From Calothrix membranacea FACHB-236 (GTDB lineage: Bacteria; Cyanobacteriota; Cyanobacteriia; Cyanobacteriales; Nostocaceae): DNA of 64,000 nucleotides. Made by a program: the position numbers and the translations under genes. Below, piece by piece: positions 8,563 to 15,615 of this stretch; the first letter of the stretch is position 1, and each line of letters opens with the position of its first letter. Location: the NCBI RefSeq assembly GCF_014696315.1, contig NZ_JACJPX010000019.1:47941-111940 (forward strand). The letters are read 5' to 3'. Under the pieces are notes generated by a model, which did no database searches, was not told where the DNA came from, and saw only the letters and a list, made by a program, of their open reading frames with translations.

Positions 8563-8653
8563 GACATTAATTTGTCACTACTTCGCTACAAAGGCTTATC
8601 TAGTTTCAGCGACATTAATTTGTCACCGACGACAAATAATTAGTCACTGTACA
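8563..8653 (-). repeat. tRNA-proximal CAST terminus with TnsB-like sites
   Basis: Read on the minus strand from 8653 the end starts TGTACAGTGACTAATTATTT. TnsB-like sites lie at 8631-8646, 8611-8626 and 8563-8578 (gacattaatttgtcac type). This end closely resembles the terminus of the characterised S. hofmannii CAST as I remember it. It is of a different subtype from the end at 7646. Confidence 0.82.
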
Positions 8654-8695
8654 GCGGACAAATAATGTGGCAATCGACAGTACTACAGTACAAAA

Positions 8696-8766
8696 GCCAG
8701 CAGTCGGATTTGAACCGACGACCTTCCGATTACAAGTCGGATGCACTACCACTGTGCTATGCTGGC
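8696..8766 (-). tRNA. tRNA-Thr (anticodon UGU)
   Basis: The 71-nt sequence folds as a full cloverleaf: acceptor GCCAGCA/TGCTGGC, D stem GCAC/GTGC, anticodon stem TCCGA/TCGGA with loop CTTGTAA (anticodon TGT), and T arm GTCGG-TTCAAAT-CCGAC. CCA is not encoded. The T-arm/acceptor 3' half is the protospacer of the neighbouring CAST guide. An open reading frame across this stretch on the same strand is meaningless. Confidence 0.96.
8713..8715 (-). other. GTT PAM of the CAST homing target in the tRNA T arm
   Basis: On the minus strand GTT immediately precedes the protospacer CAAATCCGACTGCTGGC. Cas12k recognises GTN, so the site fits. The distance from this PAM to the TGTACA tip at 8653 is 59 bp. 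Confidence 0.8.
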
Positions 8767-9144
8767 GGGCTGAGGTATTGCTATTAAGCACTAACCGATT
8801 TCTAATCATAGCATAAGCAGATGATTTGTCAAGGAATACAACTAAAAAAATTTTTGAACCTATAAGGGGCAGGAAAAATCTGAGTAATTTATCCGATGCA
8901 GCCTGTATATTTTGCTAAGCTTTCACATTCGAGAGCGGTTTGCAAGTGTGACATTTGTAGGACAACTAACAAAAATTATGCATATTAATCACCCATAAAG
9001 TTGATAAATTAATAGTCATAGCAAAAGCTAACTTTAATCCTGGGCTAGGCACGAAAATATCTGGTAGAGTTTTAAGGCGATACTTTTTTGGTAGGACTGG
9101 CTAAAGGAACACAAAGACATCATTATTATTTACAGATCACAAGC
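8767..9144. other. Gap between tRNA-Thr and argF
   Basis: 378 bp with A/T-rich sequence, presumably holding the divergent promoters of tRNA-Thr and argF. I see no clear NtcA-type (GTA-N8-TAC) or ArgR-like site. Confidence 0.4.
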
Positions 9145-10065
9145 ATGGCAGCGTTGAACGGACGAGATTTATTAAGTCTGGCGGATCTGAGTTCTACAGA
9201 ACTTCAGGAACTCCTACAATTAGCAACTCAACTCAAGTCAAAACAGCTAAAGCTACACAGTAATAAAGTGTTGGGATTATTGTTCTCCAAAGCTTCAACT
9301 CGCACACGCGTGAGTTTTACTGTGGCTATGTACCAACTAGGTGGACAGGTAATTGATCTCAACCCTAATGTGACTCAAGTGAGTCGTGGGGAACCAGTGC
9401 AAGATACAGCTAGGGTGTTGGATCGATATCTGGATGTGTTGGCAATTCGTACGTTTGCTCAACAAGAGTTGGAAACTTTTGCTAACTATGCCAAGATTCC
9501 TGTAATTAATGCGCTGACTGATGCAGAACATCCTTGTCAGGTATTGGCAGATTTAATGACAATTCAAGAGTGCTTTGGTGGTCTCAAAGGGTTAACTTTA
9601 ACCTACGTAGGTGATGGCAATAATGTCGCTAACTCTTTAATGTTGGGTTGTGCTTTGGCAGGAATGAATGTCAGAATTGCGACACCTAAAGGCTATGAGC
9701 CAGATAATAAAATTGTAGAACAGGCAAGAGCGATCGCTAATCATCAAACTGAAGTTCTCCTGACTCACGATCCAGAAATTGCTGCTAAAGGGGCAGCTGT
9801 TCTCTACACTGATGTCTGGGCGAGTATGGGTCAAGAATCAGAAGCAGACGATCGCTTCCCAATCTTCCAAGATTACCAAATTTCCGAGCAGTTATTGAGT
9901 CTTGCTGACCGCGAAGCTATTGTTTTACACTGCCTACCAGCCCATCGTGGTGAAGAAATTACCGAAGCCGTTATTGAAGGTTCACAATCACGCGTTTGGG
10001 ATCAAGCCGAAAATCGAATGCACGCCCAAAAAGCTTTGTTGGCTAGTATTTTAGGGGCAGAGTAA
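9145..10065 (+). CDS. argF: Ornithine carbamoyltransferase
   Basis: Makes citrulline from ornithine and carbamoyl phosphate in arginine synthesis; cytosolic trimer. From the ATG at 9145 the product is 306 residues, the normal family length. An upstream in-frame TTG at 9088 would add 19 residues with no family counterpart, so it was not chosen. The carbamoyl-phosphate loop SKASTRTRVSF, the HPCQVLADLMTI block and the ornithine/SMG-type and C-terminal HCLPAHRGEEI motifs are all present, as is the DVWASMGQE segment. It stands alone between tRNA-Thr and lexA and is followed within 10 bp by a MITE-like element. Confidence 0.96.
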   Translation: MAALNGRDLLSLADLSSTELQELLQLATQLKSKQLKLHSNKVLGLLFSKASTRTRVSFTVAMYQLGGQVIDLNPNVTQVSRGEPVQDTARVLDRYLDVLAIRTFAQQELETFANYAKIPVINALTDAEHPCQVLADLMTIQECFGGLKGLTLTYVGDGNNVANSLMLGCALAGMNVRIATPKGYEPDNKIVEQARAIANHQTEVLLTHDPEIAAKGAAVLYTDVWASMGQESEADDRFPIFQDYQISEQLLSLADREAIVLHCLPAHRGEEITEAVIEGSQSRVWDQAENRMHAQKALLASILGAE

Positions 10066-10072
10066 GGAAAGG

Positions 10073-10221
10073 CTAGTACCGCAAGGCGGAAGTCAAAAGG
10101 AGCCAGTGCGTTGCGGGGGTTCCCCCCGTTGTAGCAACTGGCGTTCAAAAGTCAAAATTAATGCAGTGTAAGCGTTTCGTTGATTTGAAATGGTTTGTTT
10201 ACTTCCGCCGTGTTGTACTAG
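10073..10221. mobile_element. 149-bp MITE-like element with ~21-bp inverted ends
   Basis: The left end CTAGTACCGCAAGGCGGAAGT (10073-10093) pairs with the right end (10201-10221) at 18 of 21 positions; the right end reads CTAGTACAACACGGCGGAAG on the other strand. No coding capacity. The middle holds a separate 41-bp hairpin. Its position, between argF and the lexA promoter, makes it a possible argF terminator as well. Confidence 0.7.
10102..10142. repeat. 41-bp GCCAGT...ACTGGC hairpin, copy B
   Basis: Same length and end sequences as the hairpins at 7597-7637 and 27511-27551. Here the arms are extended by a GGGGGTTCCCCCC-type core and the ends GCCAGTGCGTTGC/GTAGCAACTGGC. It is nested inside the 149-bp element. 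Confidence 0.65.
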
Positions 10222-10553
10222 TTTTTGAGCATAGAGTTTTCTGCTTAAATCTCAGACTCTTCCCTGTTTGCTTTTGAGGAACTCAATTTTTCAACATGGA
10301 TGAGGTTTAAATGTATTTTTCATCCTCAAGCATTCATAAAAACGACCTCATCCTTTCTTTTCTTTGCTTATTGTTCGCTACATAGCATTCCTATTGCATT
10401 TGTAAAAGCAAAAGTACATTTGTACCTGCTTCTTACCTTAAAGAGTAATTTTACAATCATTGAGAATCGCTATATTTACAAATCAATTCCAAAATTAAAT
10501 AGGATTGCCATATATTCTTTTTAGTTTGTCCTTGCTTATATGGGATTTTATGT
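10222..10553. other. Gap upstream of the lexA box
   Basis: About 330 bp, A/T-rich. A 74-codon open frame at 10300-10524 has low-complexity composition and no family resemblance and is not supported as a gene. Confidence 0.4.
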
Positions 10554-10567
10554 AGTACTAATGTTCT
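10554..10567 (+). promoter_or_regulatory. LexA (SOS) box of the lexA promoter
   Basis: AGTACTAATGTTCT fits the cyanobacterial LexA consensus RGTAC-N3-DGTWCB at every defined position. It ends 33 bp before the lexA ATG, as expected for autorepression. Confidence 0.8.
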
Positions 10568-10600
10568 AGGGACATTTGTATTTACTTCCCAACAAAAATT

Positions 10601-11206
10601 ATGGAACGTTTAACCGAAGCTCAACAAGAACTTTATGAATGGCTGGCAGAATACATCCGAACGCATCAGCATTCGCCTTCAATTCGGCAAATGATGCAAG
10701 CGATGAATTTGAAGTCACCAGCACCAATTCAAAGCCGTTTAGAACATTTACGCACTAAAGGTTATATTGAATGGACTGAAGGGAAAGCGCGCACAATTCG
10801 GATTTTACGTCCTGTAGCAACAGGTGTACCAATTTTAGGTACTATTGCTGCTGGAGGTTTAATAGAACCTTTCACAGATGCTGTCGAACATTTAGATATT
10901 ACTAATTTTTCCTTACCTCCTCAAAGTTATGCTTTGCGGGTAGCTGGCGACAGCATGATTGAAGATTTAATTGCTGATGGTGATTTAGTATTTTTGCGTC
11001 CTGTACCAGAACCAAATCAACTTAAAAATGGCACCATTGTTGCTGCCAGAGTTGAAGGACATGGTACTACATTAAAGCGTTTTTATCGCAGTGGCGATCG
11101 CGTTACTCTCAAACCTGCAAATGCTAAATACCAACCGATTGAAGTTCCTGCTATCCATGTACAGGTGCAAGGTTCTTTAATCGCCGTCTGGCGTGATTAT
11201 AACTAG
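10601..11206 (+). CDS. lexA: LexA repressor/protease
   Basis: Transcriptional repressor of the SOS regulon that cleaves itself when RecA filaments form. The 201-residue protein has the winged-helix N-terminus (TEAQQELYEWLAEYIR, SPSIRQMMQAM). The scissile Ala84-Gly85 lies in GTIAAGG. The catalytic Ser118 is in GDSMIED and the catalytic Lys159 in TTLKRF. Some cyanobacterial LexA proteins lack cleavage residues; this one keeps them all, so it should be cleavable. A matching LexA box lies just upstream, so autoregulation is likely. A Dnd-associated helicase gene follows 135 bp downstream after simple repeats. Confidence 0.96.
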   Translation: MERLTEAQQELYEWLAEYIRTHQHSPSIRQMMQAMNLKSPAPIQSRLEHLRTKGYIEWTEGKARTIRILRPVATGVPILGTIAAGGLIEPFTDAVEHLDITNFSLPPQSYALRVAGDSMIEDLIADGDLVFLRPVPEPNQLKNGTIVAARVEGHGTTLKRFYRSGDRVTLKPANAKYQPIEVPAIHVQVQGSLIAVWRDYN

Positions 11207-11339
11207 GGGTTAGGGCATAGGGCATGGGGCATGGGGCATAGGGCATGGGAGGGATGAGGGAGACAAGGGGACAAGGGGAGAAATTACCAATTACCAATGT
11301 CCAATTCCCAATGACGAATGACAAATGACAAATGACAAA
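11207..11339. repeat. Short tandem repeats (gggcatg / ccaatta / acaaatg)
   Basis: The whole lexA-helicase spacer is built from gggcatg, aattacc and tgacaaa units. The helicase ATG follows within 2 bp of the last unit. Confidence 0.85.
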
Positions 11340-11341
11340 TT

Positions 11342-12823
11342 ATGTACCTGACGCTAAATAGAGTGCAAGAACTGCCCAGTTTTCGCTTACGATTGCCATT
11401 GTTAAGGGAAAATCAGGGCAGTTATCAAACTCAAAAATCATTACCAGGATGCCCAAAAATGCCGCAATCTCTGCAATTGCGGCAATATCAGCGCCAAGCC
11501 ATGACAAGCTGGTTTGCTAATAATGGCAGAGGTACGCTGAAAATGGCTACTGGTAGTGGTAAGACTATCACAGCATTGGCGATCGCTTGTGAATTATCTC
11601 AGCAGATTAATTTACAAGTTTTAGTGGTGGTTTGTCCCTATCGTCATCTTGTCACCCAATGGGCACGAGAATGCGAAAAATTTAACTTGCAGCCGATTTT
11701 AGCATTCGAGAATGTCCGCAATTGGCAAAGTCAACTCTCTACCCAAATCTATAATCTGCGTTCTGGTTCCCAAAGGTTTGTTACGGTGATTACTACCAAC
11801 TCCACATTAATTGGAGATGGTTTTCAGTCACAGGTGAAATATTTTCCCGACAGAACTTTAATTATTGGCGATGAAGCCCATAACTTAGGCGCACCAAAGT
11901 TAGAGGAAAGTCTACCACGTCGCATTGGGCTGAGGCTGGCGTTGTCTGCTACACCAGAAAGGTACTTTGATGATGATGGTACTCAATCTTTGTTTGATTA
12001 TTTCGGCCCTGTGCTGCAACCAGAGTTTACCTTGAGGGATGCGATCGCTCAAGGAGCTTTGGTACATTATCTCTATTACCCGATTTTGGTGGAATTAACA
12101 GAAGCCGAAAGTATTGCCTATTTAAAATTAACGCGCAGAATTGGGCGTTCATTACTATATCGGGAGAGAGAAAATGGCACAGTTGGAGATTTTGAAGATA
12201 ACGAAGATTTGAAGCCATTGTTAATGCAACGCGCCCGATTAATTGGTGCAGCAGAAAACAAGTTAACTGCTTTGCGGGAATTAATGGCAACTCGCAAAGA
12301 TACTACCCACACCCTATTTTATTGCAGCGATGGTTCGCAAGAAAGCGGTCAACGTTCATCTTTACGTCAACTGAAAGCCGTTGCTAAAATTCTTGGCGTG
12401 GAATTGGGGTACAAAGTTAGTACCTACACTGCCCAAACTTCCTTAGCAGAAAGAGAAGTTTTACGCCGTCAATTTGAAAGCGGAGAATTGCAAGGTTTAG
12501 TAGCAATTCGCTGTTTAGATGAGGGTGTCGATATCCCCGCAATTCAAACTGCGGTAATTTTATCAAGTTCTGGTAATCCTCGTCAGTTTATCCAAAGGCG
12601 CGGGCGCGTTTTACGTCCCCATCCAGGAAAAGAACGCGCCATTATCTACGACATGATAGTTTTACCGCCAGATTTAGAAAGGGAAACTATAGAAGTAGAA
12701 CGCAATTTGTTAAAAAAAGAATTGCGGCGCTTTGTAGAGTTTGCTGATTTAGCTGACAACGCTGGCGAGGCGAGAATGAAGTTACTTGCTTTACAAAAAC
12801 GGTATGGTTTATTAGATATATGA
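11342..12823 (+). CDS. DEAD/DEAH helicase, Dnd-linked restriction-type
   Basis: Superfamily 2 helicase (493 aa) resembling the family annotated as DNA phosphorothioation system restriction enzyme. That family is linked to dnd clusters by phylogenetic profiling and presumably acts on DNA lacking the modification. Visible motifs: Q-like RQYQRQAMTSW, Walker A ATGSGKTITAL (near residue 64), motif II GDEAHN (DEAH-type), motif III LALSATPER, and the C-terminal lobe with IRCLDEGVDIPAIQ and FIQRRGRVLRPHPGKE. No nuclease domain is obvious, so cleavage would need a partner. The N-terminal 40 residues are poorly conserved, so the true start could be the internal ATG near PKMPQSL. It stands upstream of the small ORF/DndD pair on the same strand. 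Confidence 0.82.
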   Translation: MYLTLNRVQELPSFRLRLPLLRENQGSYQTQKSLPGCPKMPQSLQLRQYQRQAMTSWFANNGRGTLKMATGSGKTITALAIACELSQQINLQVLVVVCPYRHLVTQWARECEKFNLQPILAFENVRNWQSQLSTQIYNLRSGSQRFVTVITTNSTLIGDGFQSQVKYFPDRTLIIGDEAHNLGAPKLEESLPRRIGLRLALSATPERYFDDDGTQSLFDYFGPVLQPEFTLRDAIAQGALVHYLYYPILVELTEAESIAYLKLTRRIGRSLLYRERENGTVGDFEDNEDLKPLLMQRARLIGAAENKLTALRELMATRKDTTHTLFYCSDGSQESGQRSSLRQLKAVAKILGVELGYKVSTYTAQTSLAEREVLRRQFESGELQGLVAIRCLDEGVDIPAIQTAVILSSSGNPRQFIQRRGRVLRPHPGKERAIIYDMIVLPPDLERETIEVERNLLKKELRRFVEFADLADNAGEARMKLLALQKRYGLLDI

Positions 12824-12893
12824 ACCGCCGATGGACGCAGATAAACGCCCATTATTTATCTGTGTTCATTGGCGTTTATCTGCGGTTTTTTAT
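12823..12893 (+). terminator. Stem-loop plus T-run after the helicase gene
   Basis: AGATAAACGCC (12839-12849) pairs with GGCGTTTATCT (12871-12881), and an outer AACCGC/GCGGTT pair is followed by TTTTTT. It has the form of a factor-independent terminator and is also a dispersed repeat type in cyanobacteria. Confidence 0.65.
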
Positions 12894-13191
12894 TGCTTTT
12901 TGTAAAAATTTTGGTAATAGTGAAGAATGAGGTTAAGAAGTATGGGATAATTTAAGTTATATTCTTAATAATGGGATGTTAGATAAATTTTTAAAATCAC
13001 AAATATTCCATTATATTGTATGCTTTCAGTATATCAGCAAAGCAATTTTAAATAAAGCCCTTCCTACTAAAAATTTTCTACTTTACCCCACCAATTTGTG
13101 AGAAATTAAAGATAAGACAAAGGGTAGAGCAGAAGATGCGATCGCAATCAAAGATACAGGTAAAATAAAGAAAAATTATCTACCATCCGCG
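12894..13191. other. Gap upstream of the dndD unit
   Basis: About 300 bp of A/T-rich sequence with one HIP1-like site; it probably carries the promoter for the small ORF and dndD. No other feature seen. Confidence 0.4.
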
Positions 13192-13365
13192 ATGTCACCA
13201 GAGCAAAATATCGATGATGTGCAGGAGCCAATTACCAGCGCCCCACCGGAAGTACGGCAGATTATTGAACGAGTATGGAAGCTGGAAAAAGGCAGACTAG
13301 ATAAGAGAATTAACAGTCACATTAACGATGAAATATTGGTGATTATTAAGGAAGAGGTGCGATGA
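13192..13365 (+). CDS. 57-residue protein overlapping the dndD start
   Basis: A short ORF, ATG at 13192, ending in ATGA shared with the dndD start codon at 13362. The 4-bp overlap is the usual sign of translational coupling. The product is acidic at the front (MSPEQNIDDVQEP) and then helical and charged (PPEVRQIIERVWKLEKGRLD, INDEILVIIKEEVR). It has no motif known to me and is not DndE, which is about twice as long and differs in sequence. The overlap, in-frame start and helix-forming composition support a real gene; a small DndD partner or antitoxin-like factor is only a guess. Confidence 0.6.
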   Translation: MSPEQNIDDVQEPITSAPPEVRQIIERVWKLEKGRLDKRINSHINDEILVIIKEEVR

Positions 13366-15434
13366 AGCTGACTTCCATTAAGCTTTGCAATTTTCGCTCC
13401 TTTTATGGTACGACACCAGAGATAGTAATTTCTGGGGGAGATGTTCTCAACACCACAATAATTCATGGTAATAATGGCTCTGGAAAAACCAGTTTACTTA
13501 ATGCCTTTACCTGGGTATTATATGAGAAGTTTAGTGCAGCATTTGCATCGGTAGAACAGCTAGTTAATAAAAGAGCGATCGCCGAAGCGAAACCCAAACA
13601 GGCTATTGAATGTTGGGTAGAAATTGGCTGGGAACATGAAGGTAAGCGCTACCGTGTAAAACGTTCCAGTCGGGTTTATAAAAACGAGAGTGATTTTGAA
13701 GCTGGGAAAACTCAATTAACCATGTGGGTAGGTGGCGATGATGGTAAATGGTATTTCCCACCCCAGCAACCAGAAGATATCATCAATCAAATTTTACCTG
13801 CGAGTTTGCATCAATATTTTTTCTTTGATGGGGAACGGATTGAAGAAATCGTCCGTTCTGATAAAAAAGCGGAAATTGCGGAAGCGACAAAGATATTCTT
13901 AGGTGTAGAGGTAATTAACCGTTCAATTAAACATTTGAGTGAAGCGAAAAAAAGTTTAGAAAATGACTTAAAAGCCATTGGGGATTCGGAAATAAAACAG
14001 CTTTTGCGACAGCAAGAAAAAATAGAACGGGAAATTGAAAGCATTACCCAACGCCAAACTGAAATTAAACAAGAATTAGAATATCAACAAACCTTAAAAA
14101 AAGAAACAAGTAACCGTTTACGGGAACTGAGTGCGGCAAAAGAATTACAAGAACGCTGTCAAAATTTAGAAGCGCAGAACCAAGCGTATAAAGAAGAATA
14201 TAAGAAGACTCGCGAATCCCTGAAAAAAATAATTTCTGTACGAGGCTATACAGTTCTCCTTTCTGAAACTACATCCCAGTTTCGGGGAATTATGCATGAT
14301 TTAAAACAGCGTGGTGAATTAACGGCGGGAATTTCGCGGGAGTTTATCGACGAGTTACTCAATTCGCAACGTTGTATTTGCGGTACAGATTTAAATGTCG
14401 GTAGTCATCCCCATACAAATGTGACTCTATGGTTAAATCAAGCAGGTTCTTCAGCAGTAGAAGAAACAGCTTTTCGCATGAGTGCCCAAGTTGATGAAAT
14501 TGATAAACAAGCAACGGCATTTTGGGAAGAAGTAGATAGAGAACAAGCGAGAATTAATCAATTAAGGCAAAATATCTCGCAAATTGAAAGCGAATTAGAT
14601 AACATTCAAGACAGATTGCGTAAAGATGCTAACGAAGAGATTAGCAGTTTACAGAAACGCTTAGACGGAATAGAAAATAAAATAGATGAGTTAAATCGAG
14701 AACAAGGCGCTAACCAACAACAAATCGCCCACTTTACCACAGAAATCGAAGCTTTAGGTAAACAAATTGCCAAGCAAAAGCTAAACGAAGAACGCCAAGC
14801 ATTAGCACAGCGACGAATTAACGCTACCCAAGATGCAATTGAAAGATTAACAGAAGTAAGAAACCGTCAAGAAAAGCAATTTCGTCTGCAACTCGAAAAG
14901 CGAGTACAGGAAATATTCGCAGAAATATCCTTTACTCCTTATCTTCCCAAAATTAGCGATAAATATGAACTGACGCTAGTAGAAAATACTGCTGGAGTAG
15001 AAGCACCAGTTGCAGCTTCCACCGGAGAAAATCAAATTCTCAGTTTATCTTTTATCGCCAGTATTATTGATAGAGTCAGGGAATGGAGTGAAAAGCGGAA
15101 AATGCTGATGTTACCAGAAAGCAGTACCTTTCCAATTGTGATGGATTCACCTTTTGGTAGCTTAGATGAAATTTCCCGGCGACATATTGCTCAAACAATT
15201 CCCAAGTTAGCAAATCAGTTAATTGTCTTAGTCACAAAAACTCAATGGCGCGGTGAAGTTGAAGAAGAAATTGCAGATAGAATTGGGAGAGAGTATGTGC
15301 TGACTTACTTTTCTTCCAAGCCAGATTGCGAACAAGATTATATTGAATTAGGTGGGGAAAGATATCCTTTGGTAAGGCAAAGTCCTAATGAGTTTGAGTA
15401 TACAGAGGTTGTTGAGGTAAAGCGAGATTGGTGA
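13362..15434 (+). CDS. dndD: DNA sulfur modification ATPase DndD
   Basis: SMC/RecN-like ATPase that works with DndC to put sulfur into the DNA backbone. 690 residues, normal length. Walker A HGNNGSGKTSLLNAF lies near residue 36. Two long coiled-coil arms flank a Cys-X-Cys turn (RCICGTDL, near residue 336), a reduced zinc-hook-like tip. The signature ASTGENQILSLSF precedes Walker B FPIVMDSPFGSLDE, and LIVLVTKTQWRGEV forms the last strand and D-loop region. It is coupled to the 57-residue ORF at its start. dndC lies 6 kb further on, the two being split by DUF3370, Uma2 and DGQHR genes, an unusual arrangement. Confidence 0.92.
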   Translation: MKLTSIKLCNFRSFYGTTPEIVISGGDVLNTTIIHGNNGSGKTSLLNAFTWVLYEKFSAAFASVEQLVNKRAIAEAKPKQAIECWVEIGWEHEGKRYRVKRSSRVYKNESDFEAGKTQLTMWVGGDDGKWYFPPQQPEDIINQILPASLHQYFFFDGERIEEIVRSDKKAEIAEATKIFLGVEVINRSIKHLSEAKKSLENDLKAIGDSEIKQLLRQQEKIEREIESITQRQTEIKQELEYQQTLKKETSNRLRELSAAKELQERCQNLEAQNQAYKEEYKKTRESLKKIISVRGYTVLLSETTSQFRGIMHDLKQRGELTAGISREFIDELLNSQRCICGTDLNVGSHPHTNVTLWLNQAGSSAVEETAFRMSAQVDEIDKQATAFWEEVDREQARINQLRQNISQIESELDNIQDRLRKDANEEISSLQKRLDGIENKIDELNREQGANQQQIAHFTTEIEALGKQIAKQKLNEERQALAQRRINATQDAIERLTEVRNRQEKQFRLQLEKRVQEIFAEISFTPYLPKISDKYELTLVENTAGVEAPVAASTGENQILSLSFIASIIDRVREWSEKRKMLMLPESSTFPIVMDSPFGSLDEISRRHIAQTIPKLANQLIVLVTKTQWRGEVEEEIADRIGREYVLTYFSSKPDCEQDYIELGGERYPLVRQSPNEFEYTEVVEVKRDW

Positions 15435-15443
15435 TCAAGAGAA

Positions 15444-15576
15444 ACGAACCGCATGGCTTTCCGCAGGGTAGTACCCTAAAAACACGAAGGAAAGAAGGTA
15501 AGAGGTAAAAGAGAGAGTATCAAGATTTTATCTCTACTTCTTTGTGTTCTCTGTACCTTTGGGGTTCGTTATCCTT
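15444..15576. repeat. Dispersed inverted repeat (AACGAACCGC ... GGGGTTCGTT)
   Basis: GAAACGAACCGC and AACACGAAGGAAAGAAGG on the left pair with CTTCTTTGTGTTCTCTGTAC and GGGGTTCGTT on the right, forming a large hairpin between dndD and the DUF3370 gene. The same repeat family supplies coding sequence at the end of the XPB-like gene near 25990-26050. Confidence 0.6.
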
Positions 15577-15615
15577 GTATGCTTTAATAGCCTAAGTTTC
15601 TACTAACTACTATTA

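Larger units (their letters stand above)
7646..8653. mobile_element. Internally deleted type V-K CAST (Cas12k transposon) relic
   Basis: A 1.0-kb remnant of a CRISPR-associated Tn7-like transposon. Both outer limits are TGTACA termini pointing inward. The left one carries four TnsB-like sites; the right one has three sites of the gacattaatttgtcac / gacaaataattagtcac type. Inside are only the C-terminal part of Cas12k (frameshifted) and one delocalised crRNA. tnsB, tnsC, tniQ, the tracrRNA, a CRISPR array and all cargo are missing, so it cannot move by itself. The right end lies 43 bp from tRNA-Thr and 59 bp past a GTT PAM that the crRNA can use, close to the 60-66 bp reported for the Scytonema hofmannii element. 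The two termini differ in sequence, so the relic may be a composite of two elements. Confidence 0.88.

Noticed and set aside
8400..8660. A CRISPR array in the CAST relic
   Set aside because: Only one repeat 3' end is present; no second repeat or other spacer is visible.
8679..8692. LexA-like box AGTACTACAGTACA beside tRNA-Thr
   Set aside because: Last base does not fit the consensus, and no protein-coding gene starts nearby; likely chance or CAST-end debris.
8615..8809. 64-codon minus-strand frame across tRNA-Thr
   Set aside because: It is the tRNA gene and CAST end read as protein.
10300..10524. 74-codon plus-strand frame before lexA
   Set aside because: Low-complexity composition, no ribosome-binding site of note, no resemblance to a family.
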